Positions 29,639 to 39,919 of a stretch of DNA of 64,000 nucleotides are shown in pieces. The notes beneath the pieces were generated by a model. It searched no databases and was not told the DNA's origin. It saw nothing but the letters and a program-made list of their open reading frames with translations. Location of the stretch: the NCBI RefSeq assembly GCF_913777995.1, contig NZ_CAJYVE010000024.1, positions 1 through 64,000 of the forward strand. The letters run 5' to 3'. Position numbers and translations under genes: made by a program. Numbering within the stretch: the first letter of the stretch is position 1; every line of letters starts with the position of its first letter. Origin of the DNA: an uncultured Pseudomonas sp. Lineage in GTDB: Bacteria > Pseudomonadota > Gammaproteobacteria > Pseudomonadales > Pseudomonadaceae.

Positions 29639-30178
29639 TCAGAGAATCTTGAGATGCGAGGTATCCGGTGCAGGGGCGGGCGCCGGTTTTTTCGCTTCGC
29701 CCATGTCGCTGCCCGGCGGGGCCAGGGTGATAGCGGACAGGTCAAGCTGTGGCGCCGGGGCGGGCGGAACCGGGTCCTGCAGGGCGGCGCCCACCTCGGC
29801 CAACGGCAGGTCGGGCGCATCGACCGCACTGAAGGCAGCCATATAGACGTCACGCGGGGCGACTTCCAGGCGCCCGGCCGCGGGTTTCTCACGCTGCAGC
29901 CAACTGGATGGGCCAGGCGGTGGGGCCAGCTCCACCTCCTCGATACGCGGGTGCATGTCGACCACTTCGCACAGCGCCCCGGCACGCTCCAGGGTCGAGC
30001 GGTACTTTTCTGCCGCCTGGGCATCGAGGTTGTTCTTGAGCACCAGGCGGCGGCCGGAAAACAGCAGCGCCATGCGTTGTTCGTCGGCCTGGAACAGCCG
30101 CGCCAAGTTGGCCTTGACCTTGTCGGGCTGCGCGCCTTCGAGCAGCCGACCGCTGAAGACGATTTCATAAAGGGTCAT
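29639..30178 (-). CDS. conserved hypothetical protein
   Basis: The 179-residue protein starts MTLYEIVFSGRLLEGAQPDKV. The first ~70 residues (FSGRRLVLKNNLDAQAAEKY and RAGALCEVV) match a small alpha/beta N-terminal module that in other gammaproteobacteria precedes DUF805 or RDD membrane domains. Here it is followed instead by a Pro/Ala-rich soluble tail with no membrane segment. Function is unknown. It is monocistronic and convergent with YchJ across the REP array. Confidence 0.72.
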   Translation of the reverse strand: MTLYEIVFSGRLLEGAQPDKVKANLARLFQADEQRMALLFSGRRLVLKNNLDAQAAEKYRSTLERAGALCEVVDMHPRIEEVELAPPPGPSSWLQREKPAAGRLEVAPRDVYMAAFSAVDAPDLPLAEVGAALQDPVPPAPAPQLDLSAITLAPPGSDMGEAKKPAPAPAPDTSHLKIL

Positions 30179-30301
30179 CGCGGGCCCTCCGGGTACATGT
30201 CGGCCGAGTATGGCCCAGGGCTGTTCGCGGGAACAAGACGATGGCTAAACTGGGCTCACAGGCAGGGTCACCGATGTCCGCTGCCATCGACGGAGCCCTG
30301 C

Positions 30302-30805
30302 ATGGCGAACCCGGCATTGATCTGCACCCGCATTGGCCTGCTGGCCCTGCTGCTCGGCGCGCTGGGCGGCTGCGCCAGCTGGTGGGGCGGCGAACCCTAC
30401 CAGCCACCGGGCCTGCGTCTGGTGAAGGTCGAGCCGGTGAAAATGCGCCTGCTGCAGCAGGACTTTCGCCTGTACTTCGAGATCGACAACCGTAATGACT
30501 CGCGCCTGTTCGTGCGCGGGCTGCACTACAAGGTGATGCTCGGCGAGCTGACCCTGGCCGAAGACCGGGTCAGCGACTGGTTCTTCGTCGCCCCGCACAG
30601 CCATGAACTCTACGAGGTGCCGGTGCGCACCAACCTGTGGCGCTACGCCAAACCCATCGCCGAGCGCCTGCGCCAGCGTGACCGGCCGATTCCCTATCGG
30701 CTCGAAGGCCGGCTCAAGACCGGGCTGCTGTTCAGGGACAGCGTGCGTATCGGCATCAATGGCGAGATAATGGGCGCCGATTCAATCATGGAGTTACCCC
30801 GATGA
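30302..30805 (+). CDS. LEA type 2 (WHy-domain) lipoprotein
   Basis: The 167-residue protein has a lipobox LGGC (Cys near residue 21), then a LEA14-like/WHy beta-sandwich (about 40-160) with [20 protein letters not shown] and the family-typical [22 protein letters not shown]14-type proteins are linked to desiccation and stress tolerance, and bacterial lipoprotein versions are uncharacterised. Its stop overlaps the start of the His-rich SEC-C gene (ATGA), so the two are coupled. Confidence 0.85.
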   Translation: MANPALICTRIGLLALLLGALGGCASWWGGEPYQPPGLRLVKVEPVKMRLLQQDFRLYFEIDNRNDSRLFVRGLHYKVMLGELTLAEDRVSDWFFVAPHSHELYEVPVRTNLWRYAKPIAERLRQRDRPIPYRLEGRLKTGLLFRDSVRIGINGEIMGADSIMELPR

Positions 30806-30999
30806 ACCAACCCCACGTCCACGGTCCTGACTGCAACCACGATCATGACCACGACCATCATCACCACGGCCATGTACATGGTCCGCACTGCAACCACGAG
30901 CCTCAGGAGCCGGTGCGCAACGCTCTGAAGGACGTCGGTCGCAACGACCCCTGCCCCTGCGGCAGCGAGAAGAAATTCAAGAAGTGCCACGGCGCCTGA
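30802..30999 (+). CDS. His-rich SEC-C metal-binding small protein
   Basis: The 65-residue protein has 15 His residues in the first 32, arranged as [12 protein letters not shown] and [10 protein letters not shown], a near repeat of HGPxCNH. The last 20 residues are a SEC-C zinc motif, [14 protein letters not shown]. It probably binds Zn or Ni, acting as a metal store, chaperone or zinc-dependent adaptor; which of these is unknown. It is translationally coupled to the LEA-type lipoprotein and followed by a strong terminator. Confidence 0.85.
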   Translation: MNQPHVHGPDCNHDHDHDHHHHGHVHGPHCNHEPQEPVRNALKDVGRNDPCPCGSEKKFKKCHGA

Positions 31000-31016
31000 C
31001 GCGCCGCACGGTATCC

Positions 31017-31044
31017 ACGGCCTGCCCCTCGCAGGCCGTTTTTG
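31017..31044 (+). terminator. intrinsic terminator after the SEC-C gene
   Basis: The stem ACGGCCTG (31017-31024) with CAGGCCGT (31032-31039) is followed by TTTTTG, 18 bases past the stop codon. Confidence 0.88.
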
Positions 31045-31113
31045 TTTGTGCCGGCAGCGCCCTGGAGGTAAAACAGCCGTTGCTTTCGGGTCATACCTTC
31101 AATGGAGCTGCCG

Positions 31114-31758
31114 ATGATCGACCTGTATTACTGGACCACCCCCAACGGCCACAAGATCACCCTGTTCCTTGAGGAGGCCGGGCTGCCTTACCGGGTCATC
31201 CCGGTGAACATCACCAAGAACGAGCAGTTCGCCCCCGCCTTCCTGGAAATCGCCCCCAACAACCGCATCCCGGCCATCGTCGATCAGGCACCGGCCGATG
31301 CCGGCGAGCCGCTGAGCCTGTTCGAGTCCGGGGCCATTCTGCAGTACCTGGCAGAGAAGACCGGACGCTTTCTGCCCACCGACCTGCGCGGCCGCCAGGA
31401 AACCCTGCAATGGCTGTACTGGCAGATGGGCGGGCTGGGGCCCATGGCCGGGCAGAATCACCACTTCAACCGCGCCGCTCCGGAAAAACTGCCCTATGCG
31501 ATCAAGCGCTACGTGGACGAGACCGTACGGCTGTATGGCGTACTGAACAAGCGTCTGGCCGACCGACCGTTCGTCGCCGGCAGCGAGTACAGCATCGCCG
31601 ACATGGCCATCTATCCATGGATTGCAAGGCACCCGTGGCAGAGCCTGAACCTGGACGACTTCGCTCACGTCAGGCGCTGGTTCGACACCATCGCCGAGCG
31701 GGACGCCACCCGCCGCGCCTACGCCGTGGCCGAGCGCATCAACCCTACCCCGCCCTGA
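31114..31758 (+). CDS. Nu-class glutathione S-transferase (YfcG/YghU-like)
   Basis: The 214-residue cytosolic protein has a thioredoxin-fold N domain beginning MIDLYYWTTPNGHKIT. The Thr-Pro-Asn in TTPNG corresponds to the glutathione-contacting Thr/Asn of E. coli YfcG, a class with disulfide-bond reductase activity. LFESGAILQYLAEKTGRFLP is the GSH gamma-Glu site, and SIADMAIYPW lies in the helical C domain. An in-frame ATG at 31102 is rejected because GGAG 6 bases before 31114 fits that start. It is monocistronic. Confidence 0.9.
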   Translation: MIDLYYWTTPNGHKITLFLEEAGLPYRVIPVNITKNEQFAPAFLEIAPNNRIPAIVDQAPADAGEPLSLFESGAILQYLAEKTGRFLPTDLRGRQETLQWLYWQMGGLGPMAGQNHHFNRAAPEKLPYAIKRYVDETVRLYGVLNKRLADRPFVAGSEYSIADMAIYPWIARHPWQSLNLDDFAHVRRWFDTIAERDATRRAYAVAERINPTPP

Positions 31759-31802
31759 AAGATCGCCCCCGGCGCAGGGCACGGCGTGAGGTGCGGAAAA
31801 TC

Positions 31803-31816
31803 CCGGCTGAAGCCGG
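31803..31816. repeat. single decayed REP head
   Basis: CCGGCTGAAGCCGG is a perfect 6-bp stem with a 2-base loop, like the heads of the REP arrays, in the 217-base gap after the GST gene. Nothing else is evident in that gap apart from the ribosome-binding site of the next gene. Confidence 0.5.
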
Positions 31817-31975
31817 TCCCACCGGGGTGAGCGAGAGTCAGCCCGGCAGGCCCACTCGAGCGGGCGCGCCAGGGCCGAAATATTCCGCAATAAACCGCCC
31901 TGTCACGCTTGCGTGGCGTCGGGCGGCTCACTAACGTAGCGGCTTTTGCAGTTGCCACGTCGCCGGAGTTTCGCC

Positions 31976-34438
31976 ATGGCCTCGCTTGTCCCTTCCCGTT
32001 CGCCTTCCCGCCTCGGCCTGGCCGCCGCCACCGCCGGTTTTCTCGGCCTTGCCGGCTGCCAGTTGGGCGGCGAAGACGCTTCGACCCTGCTGCCAGCTTC
32101 CGGCACCGTGGCCATCAAGGGCCTGGCCCAGAATGTCTCGATCCGCCGCAACCCGCAGGGTATGGCGCTGATCGAGAGCAGTTCGTTCCACGACGCGCTG
32201 TTCAGCCTCGGCTACCTGCACGCCGGCGAGCGCGCCGGGCAGATGTTCGGCATGCGCCTGCTGGCCCAGGGCCGCCTGGCCGAGGTCGCCGGTGCCGAGG
32301 CGCTGCCGGTGGACCGCCTGATGCGCGCCGCCAACCTCAAGCGCAGCGCCAGCGAGCTGTACAAGTCGGCCTCGCCACGCCTGCAGAAATTCTTCGAAGT
32401 CTATGCCCGCGGGGTCAACGCCTACCTGTTCCGCTACCGCGACAAGCTGCCGGCGGAATTGGCCGACTACCGCCTGGAATACTGGCAACCGGAAGACTCG
32501 GCGCTGATCTTCGCGCTGCTGAGCTTCAACCAGTCGGTCAACCTGCAGGAAGAACTCGGCGCCCTGGCGCTGAGCCAGAAGGTCAGTGCCGACAAGCTCG
32601 CCTGGCTGCTGCCGACCTGGCCCGACGAGGCCCTGCCGTTCGCCGAGGCCGACAAACTCAAGGGCCTGAGCCTGACCGGCCAGGGCCAGGCGTTGAACGA
32701 CCTGAACCGCGTGGCCCGGCAACTGGCCGACCTCAACCTGATGGGCAACGCGCTGTCCAGCCAGTGGGCGGTAGGCCCGCAGCGCAGCCGCAGCGGCAAG
32801 AGCTTGCTTGCCAGCGAGATGCAGGTGCCTGCCGGACCTGGCGCTGGCTGGAGCCTGGTGCAGATCAACGCCCCCAAGTACCAGGCCTCTGGCGTGACCC
32901 TGGCTGGCCTGCCGCTGCTGCTCAGCGGCTTCAACGGCAAGCTGGCGTGGAGCATGGGCAGCCTGAAGGGTGACAACCAGGACCTGTTCCTGGAAAAGCT
33001 CAAGCGCGACAACGGCCGCGTGCAGTACCTGGCCGACGGCAAATGGCTGCCAGCGGCCAGCCACCAGGAAACCTTCCTGGTCAAGGGCGGCCAGCCGGTG
33101 CGCGAAACCGTCTACAGCACCCGCCATGGCGATCTGCTCGACACCGGCAACGGTGCCCTGGGGCTGGCCCTGCAGCTGCCGGACTTCAAGGATGACAAGA
33201 GCCTCGACGCATTCTTCGACCTGTCCCGCGCCACCAACGTGGAACGCGGCTTCGACAGCAGCCGCGAGATCCGCGCCATCGGCCTGAACATGCTGTTCGC
33301 CGACGCCGGCCATGTGGCCTGGCAGGTCACCGGCCGCTACCCGAACCGTCGCGACGGCCAAGGCCTGCTGCCCTCGCCGGGCTGGGACGGCCGCTACGAC
33401 TGGGACGGCTTCGCCGACGCCATGCTCCACCCCTACGACCAGGACCCGCAGCAAGGCTGGCTGGGCACCGCCGGCAACCGCGTGGCGCCCAAGGGCTACG
33501 GCATGCAGCTGTCCAACAGCTGGGGCTACCCGTCACGTGCCGAACGCCTGGCCGAGCTGGCCAACGCCGGCAAGCAGGACGTGCGCAGCAGCATCGCCAT
33601 GCAGTACGACCAGCACACACCATTCGCCACGCGGCTCAAGCAGATGTTCGAGGCACCGGGCATGGCCAAGCCGCTCAAGCAGGCCATCGACGCGCTGCCC
33701 GAAGCCGAGCGCGGCAAGGCGCGGGAAGCCTACAGCCGGCTGATGGCCTTCGACGGCAACCTGAGCGCCGGCTCCGCCGATGCCGCCCTGTTTGAGCTGT
33801 TCTTGCATGAAAGCGCACGGCTGACCTTCCAGGACGAACTCGGCGGCGCCGACAGCCCGGCCTGGCAGGCCCTGGTGGCGCAGGCGCGTTCGACCTGGTC
33901 GGCGCAGGCCGACCACCTGCTGGGCCGCGACGACAGCCCGTTCTGGGACGACACGCGCACCGCGCAGAAAGAAGACAAGCCAACGATTCTGGCACGCAGC
34001 CTGGCTGCGGCGATCAGCGCCGGGGAAAGCCAGTTGGGCAGTGACCACAAGGCCTGGCAGTGGGGCAAGCTGCACCGCTACGACTGGAGCCCGTCGCGCA
34101 ACCCACTGGCCCGCTACCTGGGCGGTGAAGGCCGCTTCGAGCACGCCCCGGTGCCCTTTGGGGGCGACCACGGCAGCCTGGCCGCCGCGCCTTACGCCTG
34201 GGGCCAGGACTTCAACGTCCTGCCGGCCGCCAGCCTGCGCATGATCGTCGACTTCAGCCAGAGCGAACCCTTGCAGGCGGTGGTCAGCACCGGCCAATCG
34301 GGCAACCCGGCCAGCCCGTACTACGCCAACAGCATCGACGCCTGGCTGAAAGCGCAGTACAGCACCCTGCCGGTACAGCAACAGAACTACGAACGCGGCT
34401 ACGGCAAGCAGCGCCTGACCCTCACCCCCGGCAAATAA
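31976..34438 (+). CDS. penicillin acylase family protein (QuiP-like acyl-homoserine lactone acylase)
   Basis: The 820-residue Ntn hydrolase precursor has an N-terminal LAGC (Cys28) that looks like a lipobox. The alpha part (about 45-260) includes [20 protein letters not shown]. The expected autocatalytic cleavage and nucleophile site is at Ser261 in SSQWAVGP; most family members read SNxW, so the second position is changed. [25 protein letters not shown] follows as in QuiP/PvdQ relatives. QuiP of P. aeruginosa degrades long-chain acyl-homoserine lactones; that substrate is inferred only. The ATG at 31976 has GGAG 8 bases upstream. Confidence 0.85.
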   Translation: MASLVPSRSPSRLGLAAATAGFLGLAGCQLGGEDASTLLPASGTVAIKGLAQNVSIRRNPQGMALIESSSFHDALFSLGYLHAGERAGQMFGMRLLAQGRLAEVAGAEALPVDRLMRAANLKRSASELYKSASPRLQKFFEVYARGVNAYLFRYRDKLPAELADYRLEYWQPEDSALIFALLSFNQSVNLQEELGALALSQKVSADKLAWLLPTWPDEALPFAEADKLKGLSLTGQGQALNDLNRVARQLADLNLMGNALSSQWAVGPQRSRSGKSLLASEMQVPAGPGAGWSLVQINAPKYQASGVTLAGLPLLLSGFNGKLAWSMGSLKGDNQDLFLEKLKRDNGRVQYLADGKWLPAASHQETFLVKGGQPVRETVYSTRHGDLLDTGNGALGLALQLPDFKDDKSLDAFFDLSRATNVERGFDSSREIRAIGLNMLFADAGHVAWQVTGRYPNRRDGQGLLPSPGWDGRYDWDGFADAMLHPYDQDPQQGWLGTAGNRVAPKGYGMQLSNSWGYPSRAERLAELANAGKQDVRSSIAMQYDQHTPFATRLKQMFEAPGMAKPLKQAIDALPEAERGKAREAYSRLMAFDGNLSAGSADAALFELFLHESARLTFQDELGGADSPAWQALVAQARSTWSAQADHLLGRDDSPFWDDTRTAQKEDKPTILARSLAAAISAGESQLGSDHKAWQWGKLHRYDWSPSRNPLARYLGGEGRFEHAPVPFGGDHGSLAAAPYAWGQDFNVLPAASLRMIVDFSQSEPLQAVVSTGQSGNPASPYYANSIDAWLKAQYSTLPVQQQNYERGYGKQRLTLTPGK

Positions 34439-34492
34439 GCCTGGGCTCTGTATGAAAAATTGCCGAGCGAAGGTCTGGCGTCATGGGGCTCG

Positions 34493-34788
34493 GGGTTGGC
34501 TTTAGCCGCGAAAGCGCCAGGAATTCACGGCTGTCGTGAACAGGCGGTCGCTTCGCGGCTGAAGCCGCTCCCACCGGGCCATATGCCGCTTAACCGAACA
34601 GTATTGCGGTTAAGCCCAATACTGGTCAGTTCAGGCCGTGGGAGCGAGCTTGCTCGCGAAGGCGGCGTCACGTTCACAACAGATGCAGCGACTTTGCCAG
34701 CTTTTCGCGAGCAAGCTCGCTCCCACTAAAGCCGCAAAGCGCTTACCCGAACAGTATTGCGGTTAAACCCAATACAGGTCAGTTAGCC
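34493..34788. repeat. REP/REPIN array, class A pair plus class B pair
   Basis: This 447-base gap (34439-34885) holds a class A inverted pair (about 34496-34572, first head truncated), a class B inverted pair (GGAGCGAGCTTGCTCGCGAA at about 34640-34659, complement at about 34704-34724), and three copies of the linker motif at about 34592, 34618 and 34747-34784. The interior CACAACAGATGCAG is shared between classes. No gene is seen. Confidence 0.85.
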
Positions 34789-34885
34789 GGGAAGTGCTTG
34801 ATCTAAGGGGATTGAGCCTCAGGATGGATCACTCAGGCGCGGGTTGGTTTTTCCGGGAGCAAGCCGATTGCCCCCCTTCAAGCCT

Positions 34886-35950
34886 TCAGTCGGCCCCTGG
34901 CACTGACGGGGCCGACCGGCCCGGCGCCGCGCCCTTCACCCACTGCTCATAGAACGCCAGGCTGGCCAGGTTCTTGTCCTTGGCTTCGATCATCATGTCG
35001 AAACGGTCGAGGAACTGCAGTGCATAGCGGTTGCTCCAGTGGTTCCACATGCGCTCGCTATGCCCGTACAGCTCACGCTTGGACACGCGCCGCAACAAGC
35101 GCTCCATTTCCAGCTTGCGGTTGGCAGCGAAGCCCAGCGCCTGCAGGTCCTCGGGAGGCTGCGAGTAGTGCATCACCGGGCGCACCCCACGCCAGCTGTC
35201 GATGATCTGCGCCACCCGTGGGTCGTGCGGGTCGATGTAACCTTCCTCGTGAATCCAGCAGTGATGGACGTCCAGCACCACCGGCGCCAGGTCGGCCAGT
35301 TGCAGGCAGTCGTCCACGCCGTAGGTCTTCTCTTCGTTCTCGAAGGTGATGCACAGGCGCGCCACCTGCGACAGACGTGGCCACAGCCGGCGGATGCCCT
35401 CCACCCCCAAGCGCCCGGCAACATGCACGTTGCACTTGAAGTCCTGGAACTGCCGGCCATAGCCCAGCATGCGGATCAGGTCGGCGTGGTACTCGAACTC
35501 GGCCAGGCTGTTTTCCACCACCACCGGCTTGTCCGAACCCAGTACGCAATATTGCCCCGGATGCAGCGACAGACGAATGTCCGCCGCCCGGGCGCGCTCG
35601 CCCACCGCCGCCAGACAACGCGCCAGCCACTGCTCGATGGCTGGCTCACGGTAGAAGTCGCGCCATTGCGGATGGCTGTAGAACGGCAGCAGGTCGCTGG
35701 ACAGCCGCAGCATATGCAGGCTGGGGGGCAGCTGCGCCACGTAGTCGAGCAGGCGCAACTGCGCGTCGAGGTTATGCGTGACGATCTCCACCAGCTTGGC
35801 CCGCGCCACGGCAGGCTCGACGCTGTTCAACCAGCGCAGGGTTGTCGTACGCGGGTTGAACGGCGCTTCCACCCGCTTGATGGAGGCCGCTGAAAGGCCT
35901 CGTTCGGGGTGGCGATACTGACAGGCGAAGCCGATACGCGGTGGGGTCAT
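34886..35950 (-). CDS. uvsE: UV damage endonuclease UvdE/UvsE-type
   Basis: The 354-residue TIM-barrel nuclease resembles UvsE/UVDE, which nicks 5' of UV photoproducts and other lesions. It starts MTPPRIGFACQYRHPERG. Metal-ligand segments are visible: SLHPGQYCVLGSDK, KCNVHVAGRLG, CITFENEEKTYGV, LDVHHCWIHEEGY and VMHYSQP. The start at 35950 excludes a Trp/Cys-rich upstream stretch. UvsE is common in Gram-positives and fungi but patchy in gammaproteobacteria. It is monocistronic; no LexA box was noticed. Confidence 0.88.
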   Translation of the reverse strand: MTPPRIGFACQYRHPERGLSAASIKRVEAPFNPRTTTLRWLNSVEPAVARAKLVEIVTHNLDAQLRLLDYVAQLPPSLHMLRLSSDLLPFYSHPQWRDFYREPAIEQWLARCLAAVGERARAADIRLSLHPGQYCVLGSDKPVVVENSLAEFEYHADLIRMLGYGRQFQDFKCNVHVAGRLGVEGIRRLWPRLSQVARLCITFENEEKTYGVDDCLQLADLAPVVLDVHHCWIHEEGYIDPHDPRVAQIIDSWRGVRPVMHYSQPPEDLQALGFAANRKLEMERLLRRVSKRELYGHSERMWNHWSNRYALQFLDRFDMMIEAKDKNLASLAFYEQWVKGAAPGRSAPSVPGAD

Positions 35951-36147
35951 GGCAACTTCCGGAATGAGGTCATTTCCCTCAGACCACGCCCATCGGCACA
36001 CGTCCCCGGAAAATAATGGCCAGTAGCTACATATAGTGACGCCACACCCTAGCCAGTTGCCATACACCGCGACAAAAATACCGCGCCAGCCACCCGTCAG
36101 TCAGCATCCTGGGCACGAGAAGCCCCCCTTGGCCCCTGTCCACCCGC

Positions 36148-37770
36148 TCAGATGACGAAGCGCCCCACCAGGGTGTCGAGCTGCCCGGCCAGGCGCGACA
36201 TTTCCTGGCTGGCCGCCGAGGTCTGCCCGGCAGCCGCCGCACTGCGTGCCGACAGGTCGCGGATGCTGACCAGGTTCTCGTCTACCGAGCGCGCGACCTG
36301 GGCCTGCTCCTCGGACGCCGTCGCGATGAGCAGGTTGCGCTCGTTGATGTCGCTGATTGCTTCGGCGATCTGGGCAATGGCCTCGCCGGTGTCGTTGGCA
36401 CTGGCCAGGGTTTCGCCCACTTCGCTGTCGCTGCGGCGCATCGAGGTGACCGTCGCTTCGGAATTGCCCTGGATCTCGGCGATCATCTTCTCGATCTCCT
36501 GAGTCGACAGCTGGGTGCGGTGCGCCAGCGCCCTGACCTCGTCGGCCACCACCGCAAAACCTCGCCCCTGTTCACCGGCCCGCGCCGCTTCGATGGCCGC
36601 GTTGAGGGCCAGCAGGTTGGTCTGTTCGGCAATGGTGCGGATCACATCCAGCACCTTGGCGATGTCGTGGCTTTTCGAAGCCAGGTCTTCGACATCACTG
36701 CGGGTCTTGCGCACGCTGTCGCTGAGCCGCTTGATCGAGGCGATGGTGGTGTTGACCTTGTCCTTGCCCAGCCGCGCGGCCTGCTCGGAACGCTGGCTGG
36801 ACTGCGAGGCCGCCGAGGCGTTGCGGGCCACCTCCTCCACCGCTGCGGTCATCTCGTTCACGGCCGTGGCGGCCTGGTCGGTTTCCATGCTCTGCTGCTC
36901 GGCCGTGGCGTTGGTTTCGCGGGTAACGGTATTGAGCTGGCCAACGGCCTGGCTGAGTTGCATGGACGACTGGCCGATCAGGTCGAGCATCGAACGCAGG
37001 TTATCGCGCATGGCCAGGGTCGCGTTTTCCAGGCGAGTGAGTTCGTCCGCGCCCTGGGCGCTGATATCGGCGCGCAGGTTGCCGTTGGCGATCTGCTCGG
37101 TGGCCACCAGCAAGGCACGCACCGGGCGCAGGATGCTGTTGATGAACACCCGCGCGATCAGCACTGTCAGCACCAGCGCCAGCAGGCTCACGCCACCGAT
37201 CAGGCGCACGCCGCTGACCTGTGCCTCATGGGCCTCATTGCTGGACGCATCGGCACCGGCCTCGTTGATGGCAATGAGTTTTTCCAGGTCGACCTGCAAC
37301 TTGGCGGCCACCGGTTTGGTCACGGTACGGATGATCCCGCCCAGCTGCTGCACCGTGGCATCCTTGCCGGCAGCGACCAGCTGGTCGATAGAGGCGATAT
37401 AGGCGTCGACATCGGCCGAAACCTCGCGGTACAGCGCTGCCTCCTCCGGCGAGGACACCAGCGGGCCGTAGGCTTGTACCTCGGCCTTCATGCGGCTGCG
37501 GAACTGGTCCAGTGTCGCCAGCGACTCAGCGCTCATGCGGTCATCGTCCATGGAGAAACGCCGCGCATCGACGCGATACATCAGCGCGGCCGTCTGGACC
37601 TTGCCAGCCTGGCGTACGCTGGGCATCCAGTCGCGGTGCAGCTCGACCACCGACTCGTCGATGGTGCGCAGCTGCCAGACCGCGCTGCCGCCAATCACCA
37701 GCAGCAACAGGCAGATGCAACCGAAGGCCAGGACGGTACGGGTGGTGAGTGACAGGTTTCTTGTATTCAT
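36148..37770 (-). CDS. methyl-accepting chemotaxis protein
   Basis: The 540-residue transmembrane chemoreceptor has TM1 at about 10-32 and TM2 at about 188-210, enclosing a ~155-residue all-helical periplasmic domain of four-helix-bundle size. A HAMP domain follows (about 211-265), then the signalling hairpin with the invariant tip [33 protein letters not shown] split over residues near 380-412. There is no C-terminal CheR-binding pentapeptide; the protein ends LVGRFVI. The ATG at 37770 is preferred over 37776 because GGGGGA is 7 bases upstream. The ligand is unknown. It lies 118 bases downstream of the kinase gene on the same strand. Confidence 0.92.
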   Translation of the reverse strand: MNTRNLSLTTRTVLAFGCICLLLLVIGGSAVWQLRTIDESVVELHRDWMPSVRQAGKVQTAALMYRVDARRFSMDDDRMSAESLATLDQFRSRMKAEVQAYGPLVSSPEEAALYREVSADVDAYIASIDQLVAAGKDATVQQLGGIIRTVTKPVAAKLQVDLEKLIAINEAGADASSNEAHEAQVSGVRLIGGVSLLALVLTVLIARVFINSILRPVRALLVATEQIANGNLRADISAQGADELTRLENATLAMRDNLRSMLDLIGQSSMQLSQAVGQLNTVTRETNATAEQQSMETDQAATAVNEMTAAVEEVARNASAASQSSQRSEQAARLGKDKVNTTIASIKRLSDSVRKTRSDVEDLASKSHDIAKVLDVIRTIAEQTNLLALNAAIEAARAGEQGRGFAVVADEVRALAHRTQLSTQEIEKMIAEIQGNSEATVTSMRRSDSEVGETLASANDTGEAIAQIAEAISDINERNLLIATASEEQAQVARSVDENLVSIRDLSARSAAAAGQTSAASQEMSRLAGQLDTLVGRFVI

Positions 37771-37888
37771 GGTCATTCCCCCTGCGGCAGAGCGGAGCAT
37801 TCCCTGATCGCGCCACACCGAATTAATGGCAGTGTGCCTTATCTCTGTGTCTGCCACTGCCATGCTTTCTTTACACGTAAGGGGAAAA

Positions 37889-39250
37889 TTACAGCCGAAC
37901 GGTCAAGGACGCCCGCAAACCGCGTTCCAGACGGTTCTCCAGGCTTATGGAACCGTGCAGGCGGCGGGCGATGGCCTGAACGATCGCCAGCCCCAGGCCC
38001 ACGCCCTCTTCGTTGCCCTGGCTGAAGAAACGCTCGAACAGACGCTCCTGCTGCGCCGGGCTGATACCCGGCCCTTCGTCGTCGACCTGCAGGGTCATCG
38101 CCGTTGTGCTGAACAACAGCGACACCGTGACCTGGCCACCAGGCGGGGAAAACTTCACGGCGTTGGAAACCAGGTTCTGCAGGGCGATTTCCAGCAATGC
38201 GGCATCGGTGTCCACCGTACGCCGCGCTTCATCGCACTGGAACGCCAGCTCCACGCCACGGCCGATGACCCAGGGCGTGAGCTGGGCGATGGCGTCACGA
38301 ATGACCGCCACTGCATCCACCGCACCCAGGTGAATCGGCGCATTGGGTTCCAGGCGGGCAATGGTCAGCAATTGGTTGACCAGCCGCGTGGTGCGCTCCA
38401 CCCCCACCATCAGGTAATTCAGCGAGGCCCGGCGCTCCGCCTCGGTGGGGGCTTCCTGCAGGCTCTGCGCATGCACCTTGAGCACCGCCAGCGGCGTGCG
38501 CATCTCATGAGCGGCATCGGCAATGAAGCGCCGCTCGCGGTGCAGCAGCTCCTGCACCTGGGCCAGCAGGCGGTTGAGCGCCGCCTGCATGGGTTCCAGC
38601 TCCAGCGGCAGAGGCGCCAGGCTCAGCGGCTCCAGCGAGCCGGGACTGCGGTTGCGCAAGGTGCGCGCCAGATCGTTGAGCGGTTTGAGGCCGATGCCAA
38701 TGGCCAGCCAGACAATGGCCACCAGAATCAGGCTGCCGACGATGTTCGGCAGCAGGGTGTGATGGATGATGCGCCCGACCAGGTCGGCGCGCACATCATC
38801 GCGCTCGCCCACCCAGATCCGCAGGTCGTGCTGCGCATCGTCCATGACAAACACCCGCCAGCGGCGACCTTGCAGGTCGGTTAGGTTGTGAAAACCGGGC
38901 GCCTGCGCAGGACCGTCAAGCGTCGGTGCGCTGGTGGTATGGACCAGCAGGCGGCCATCACCGGCCCAGACCTGAAAGGCCATCTTGCCCTCGTAGGGAT
39001 GCCCTGCGGTACGCGGGTCGGCCTGCTGCAAGGCGCGGTCGAAGGCCTGGTAGAGCTGCTCGTGTTCGGCACGCTCCAGTGGCATGCGCATCACCCCCTG
39101 CAGCAGGCGGGCGTGCTGGGCCAGCTGCGCGTCGTAGATCTCGGCAATTTCGTGATTGCTGTCGTGGACGTTGACCAGGGTCATGATCGACAGCCCCACC
39201 AGCAAGACGCCGATGATCAGCGTCAGGGTCCGGCGCCGGATCGACCTCAA
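37889..39250 (-). CDS. sensor histidine kinase, QseC/PmrB type
   Basis: The 453-residue inner-membrane kinase has TM1 (about 8-27), a ~135-residue periplasmic sensor, TM2 (about 166-187), a HAMP-like linker, a HisKA domain with phospho-acceptor His248 in [15 protein letters not shown], and a HATPase domain ([27 protein letters not shown]). Its start overlaps the response regulator stop by four bases, giving regulator-then-kinase order as in qseBC and pmrAB. The stimulus is unknown; in relatives it is catecholamine, Fe3+ or cationic peptide. It is the last gene of a likely seven-gene operon. Confidence 0.92.
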   Translation of the reverse strand: MRSIRRRTLTLIIGVLLVGLSIMTLVNVHDSNHEIAEIYDAQLAQHARLLQGVMRMPLERAEHEQLYQAFDRALQQADPRTAGHPYEGKMAFQVWAGDGRLLVHTTSAPTLDGPAQAPGFHNLTDLQGRRWRVFVMDDAQHDLRIWVGERDDVRADLVGRIIHHTLLPNIVGSLILVAIVWLAIGIGLKPLNDLARTLRNRSPGSLEPLSLAPLPLELEPMQAALNRLLAQVQELLHRERRFIADAAHEMRTPLAVLKVHAQSLQEAPTEAERRASLNYLMVGVERTTRLVNQLLTIARLEPNAPIHLGAVDAVAVIRDAIAQLTPWVIGRGVELAFQCDEARRTVDTDAALLEIALQNLVSNAVKFSPPGGQVTVSLLFSTTAMTLQVDDEGPGISPAQQERLFERFFSQGNEEGVGLGLAIVQAIARRLHGSISLENRLERGLRASLTVRL

Positions 39251-39909
39251 GGCTGCTGCTCCGCCATGTAGCCCACGCCACGGATGGTGCGGATCAGGCT
39301 GCTGTAGAACTTCTTGCGCAGGTTATGGATGTGCACTTCGAGGGTGTTGCTCTCGGCTTCTTCGTTCCAGCCGTAAAGCAGCTGTACCAGACGCTCGCGG
39401 GTCATCACCCGGCCTGCCGGTGACAGCAATTCGTGCAACAGCTGGTACTCCTTGGGGGTCAGGGACACCGGCTCACCGTCGAGAGTCACCCGCTGGGAAC
39501 CGGGGTTGAGGGTGATGCGCCCGTGCTCGATGAGCACCTGCGCACGCCCGGCACTGCGCCGCATGAGGGCGCGCAGGCGGGCCTTGAGTTCGGCCAGGTC
39601 GAAGGGCTTGACCAGGTAATCGTCGGCGCCGGCGTCCAGGCCGGCGATGCGGTCTTCGGTGGCATCGCGGGCGGTAAGGATCAGCACCGGCAGGGTCGAG
39701 CCGCTGTCACGCAGCCGAGTCAGCACCTGCAGACCATCCAAGCGCGGCAGGCCCAGGTCGAGCACCGCCAGGTCGAAACTCTCACTGAGCAAGGCATGCA
39801 GCGCGCTGGCGCCATCCTTGAGCCAATCCACGGTGTAGCCGTCGCGGGTGAGCACCTGATGGATGCCCTCGCCCAGCGCCGTGTCGTCCTCGATCAGTAA
39901 CAGCCGCAT
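39247..39909 (-). CDS. response regulator, PmrA/QseB type
   Basis: The 220-residue OmpR-family regulator has a receiver domain with acidic pocket EDD (7-9), phospho-acceptor Asp51 and Lys in VKPFDL. The winged-helix DNA-binding domain (about 125-215) ends NTLEVHIHNLRKKF, the PmrA/QseB recognition helix. Proteins with this helix bind tandem YTTAAK-type hexamers. Just such a repeat lies upstream of the first gene of this cluster (44229-44255), so autoregulation of the whole operon is inferred. It is separated from the TPR gene by only 10 bases. Confidence 0.92.
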   Translation of the reverse strand: MRLLLIEDDTALGEGIHQVLTRDGYTVDWLKDGASALHALLSESFDLAVLDLGLPRLDGLQVLTRLRDSGSTLPVLILTARDATEDRIAGLDAGADDYLVKPFDLAELKARLRALMRRSAGRAQVLIEHGRITLNPGSQRVTLDGEPVSLTPKEYQLLHELLSPAGRVMTRERLVQLLYGWNEEAESNTLEVHIHNLRKKFYSSLIRTIRGVGYMAEQQP

Positions 39910-39919
39910 ACCTGCTCCA

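Noticed and set aside
36148..37863. Longer start for the chemoreceptor
   Set aside because: The extension precedes a GGGGGA ribosome-binding site located right before the ATG at 37770 and would put 31 hydrophilic residues before TM1.
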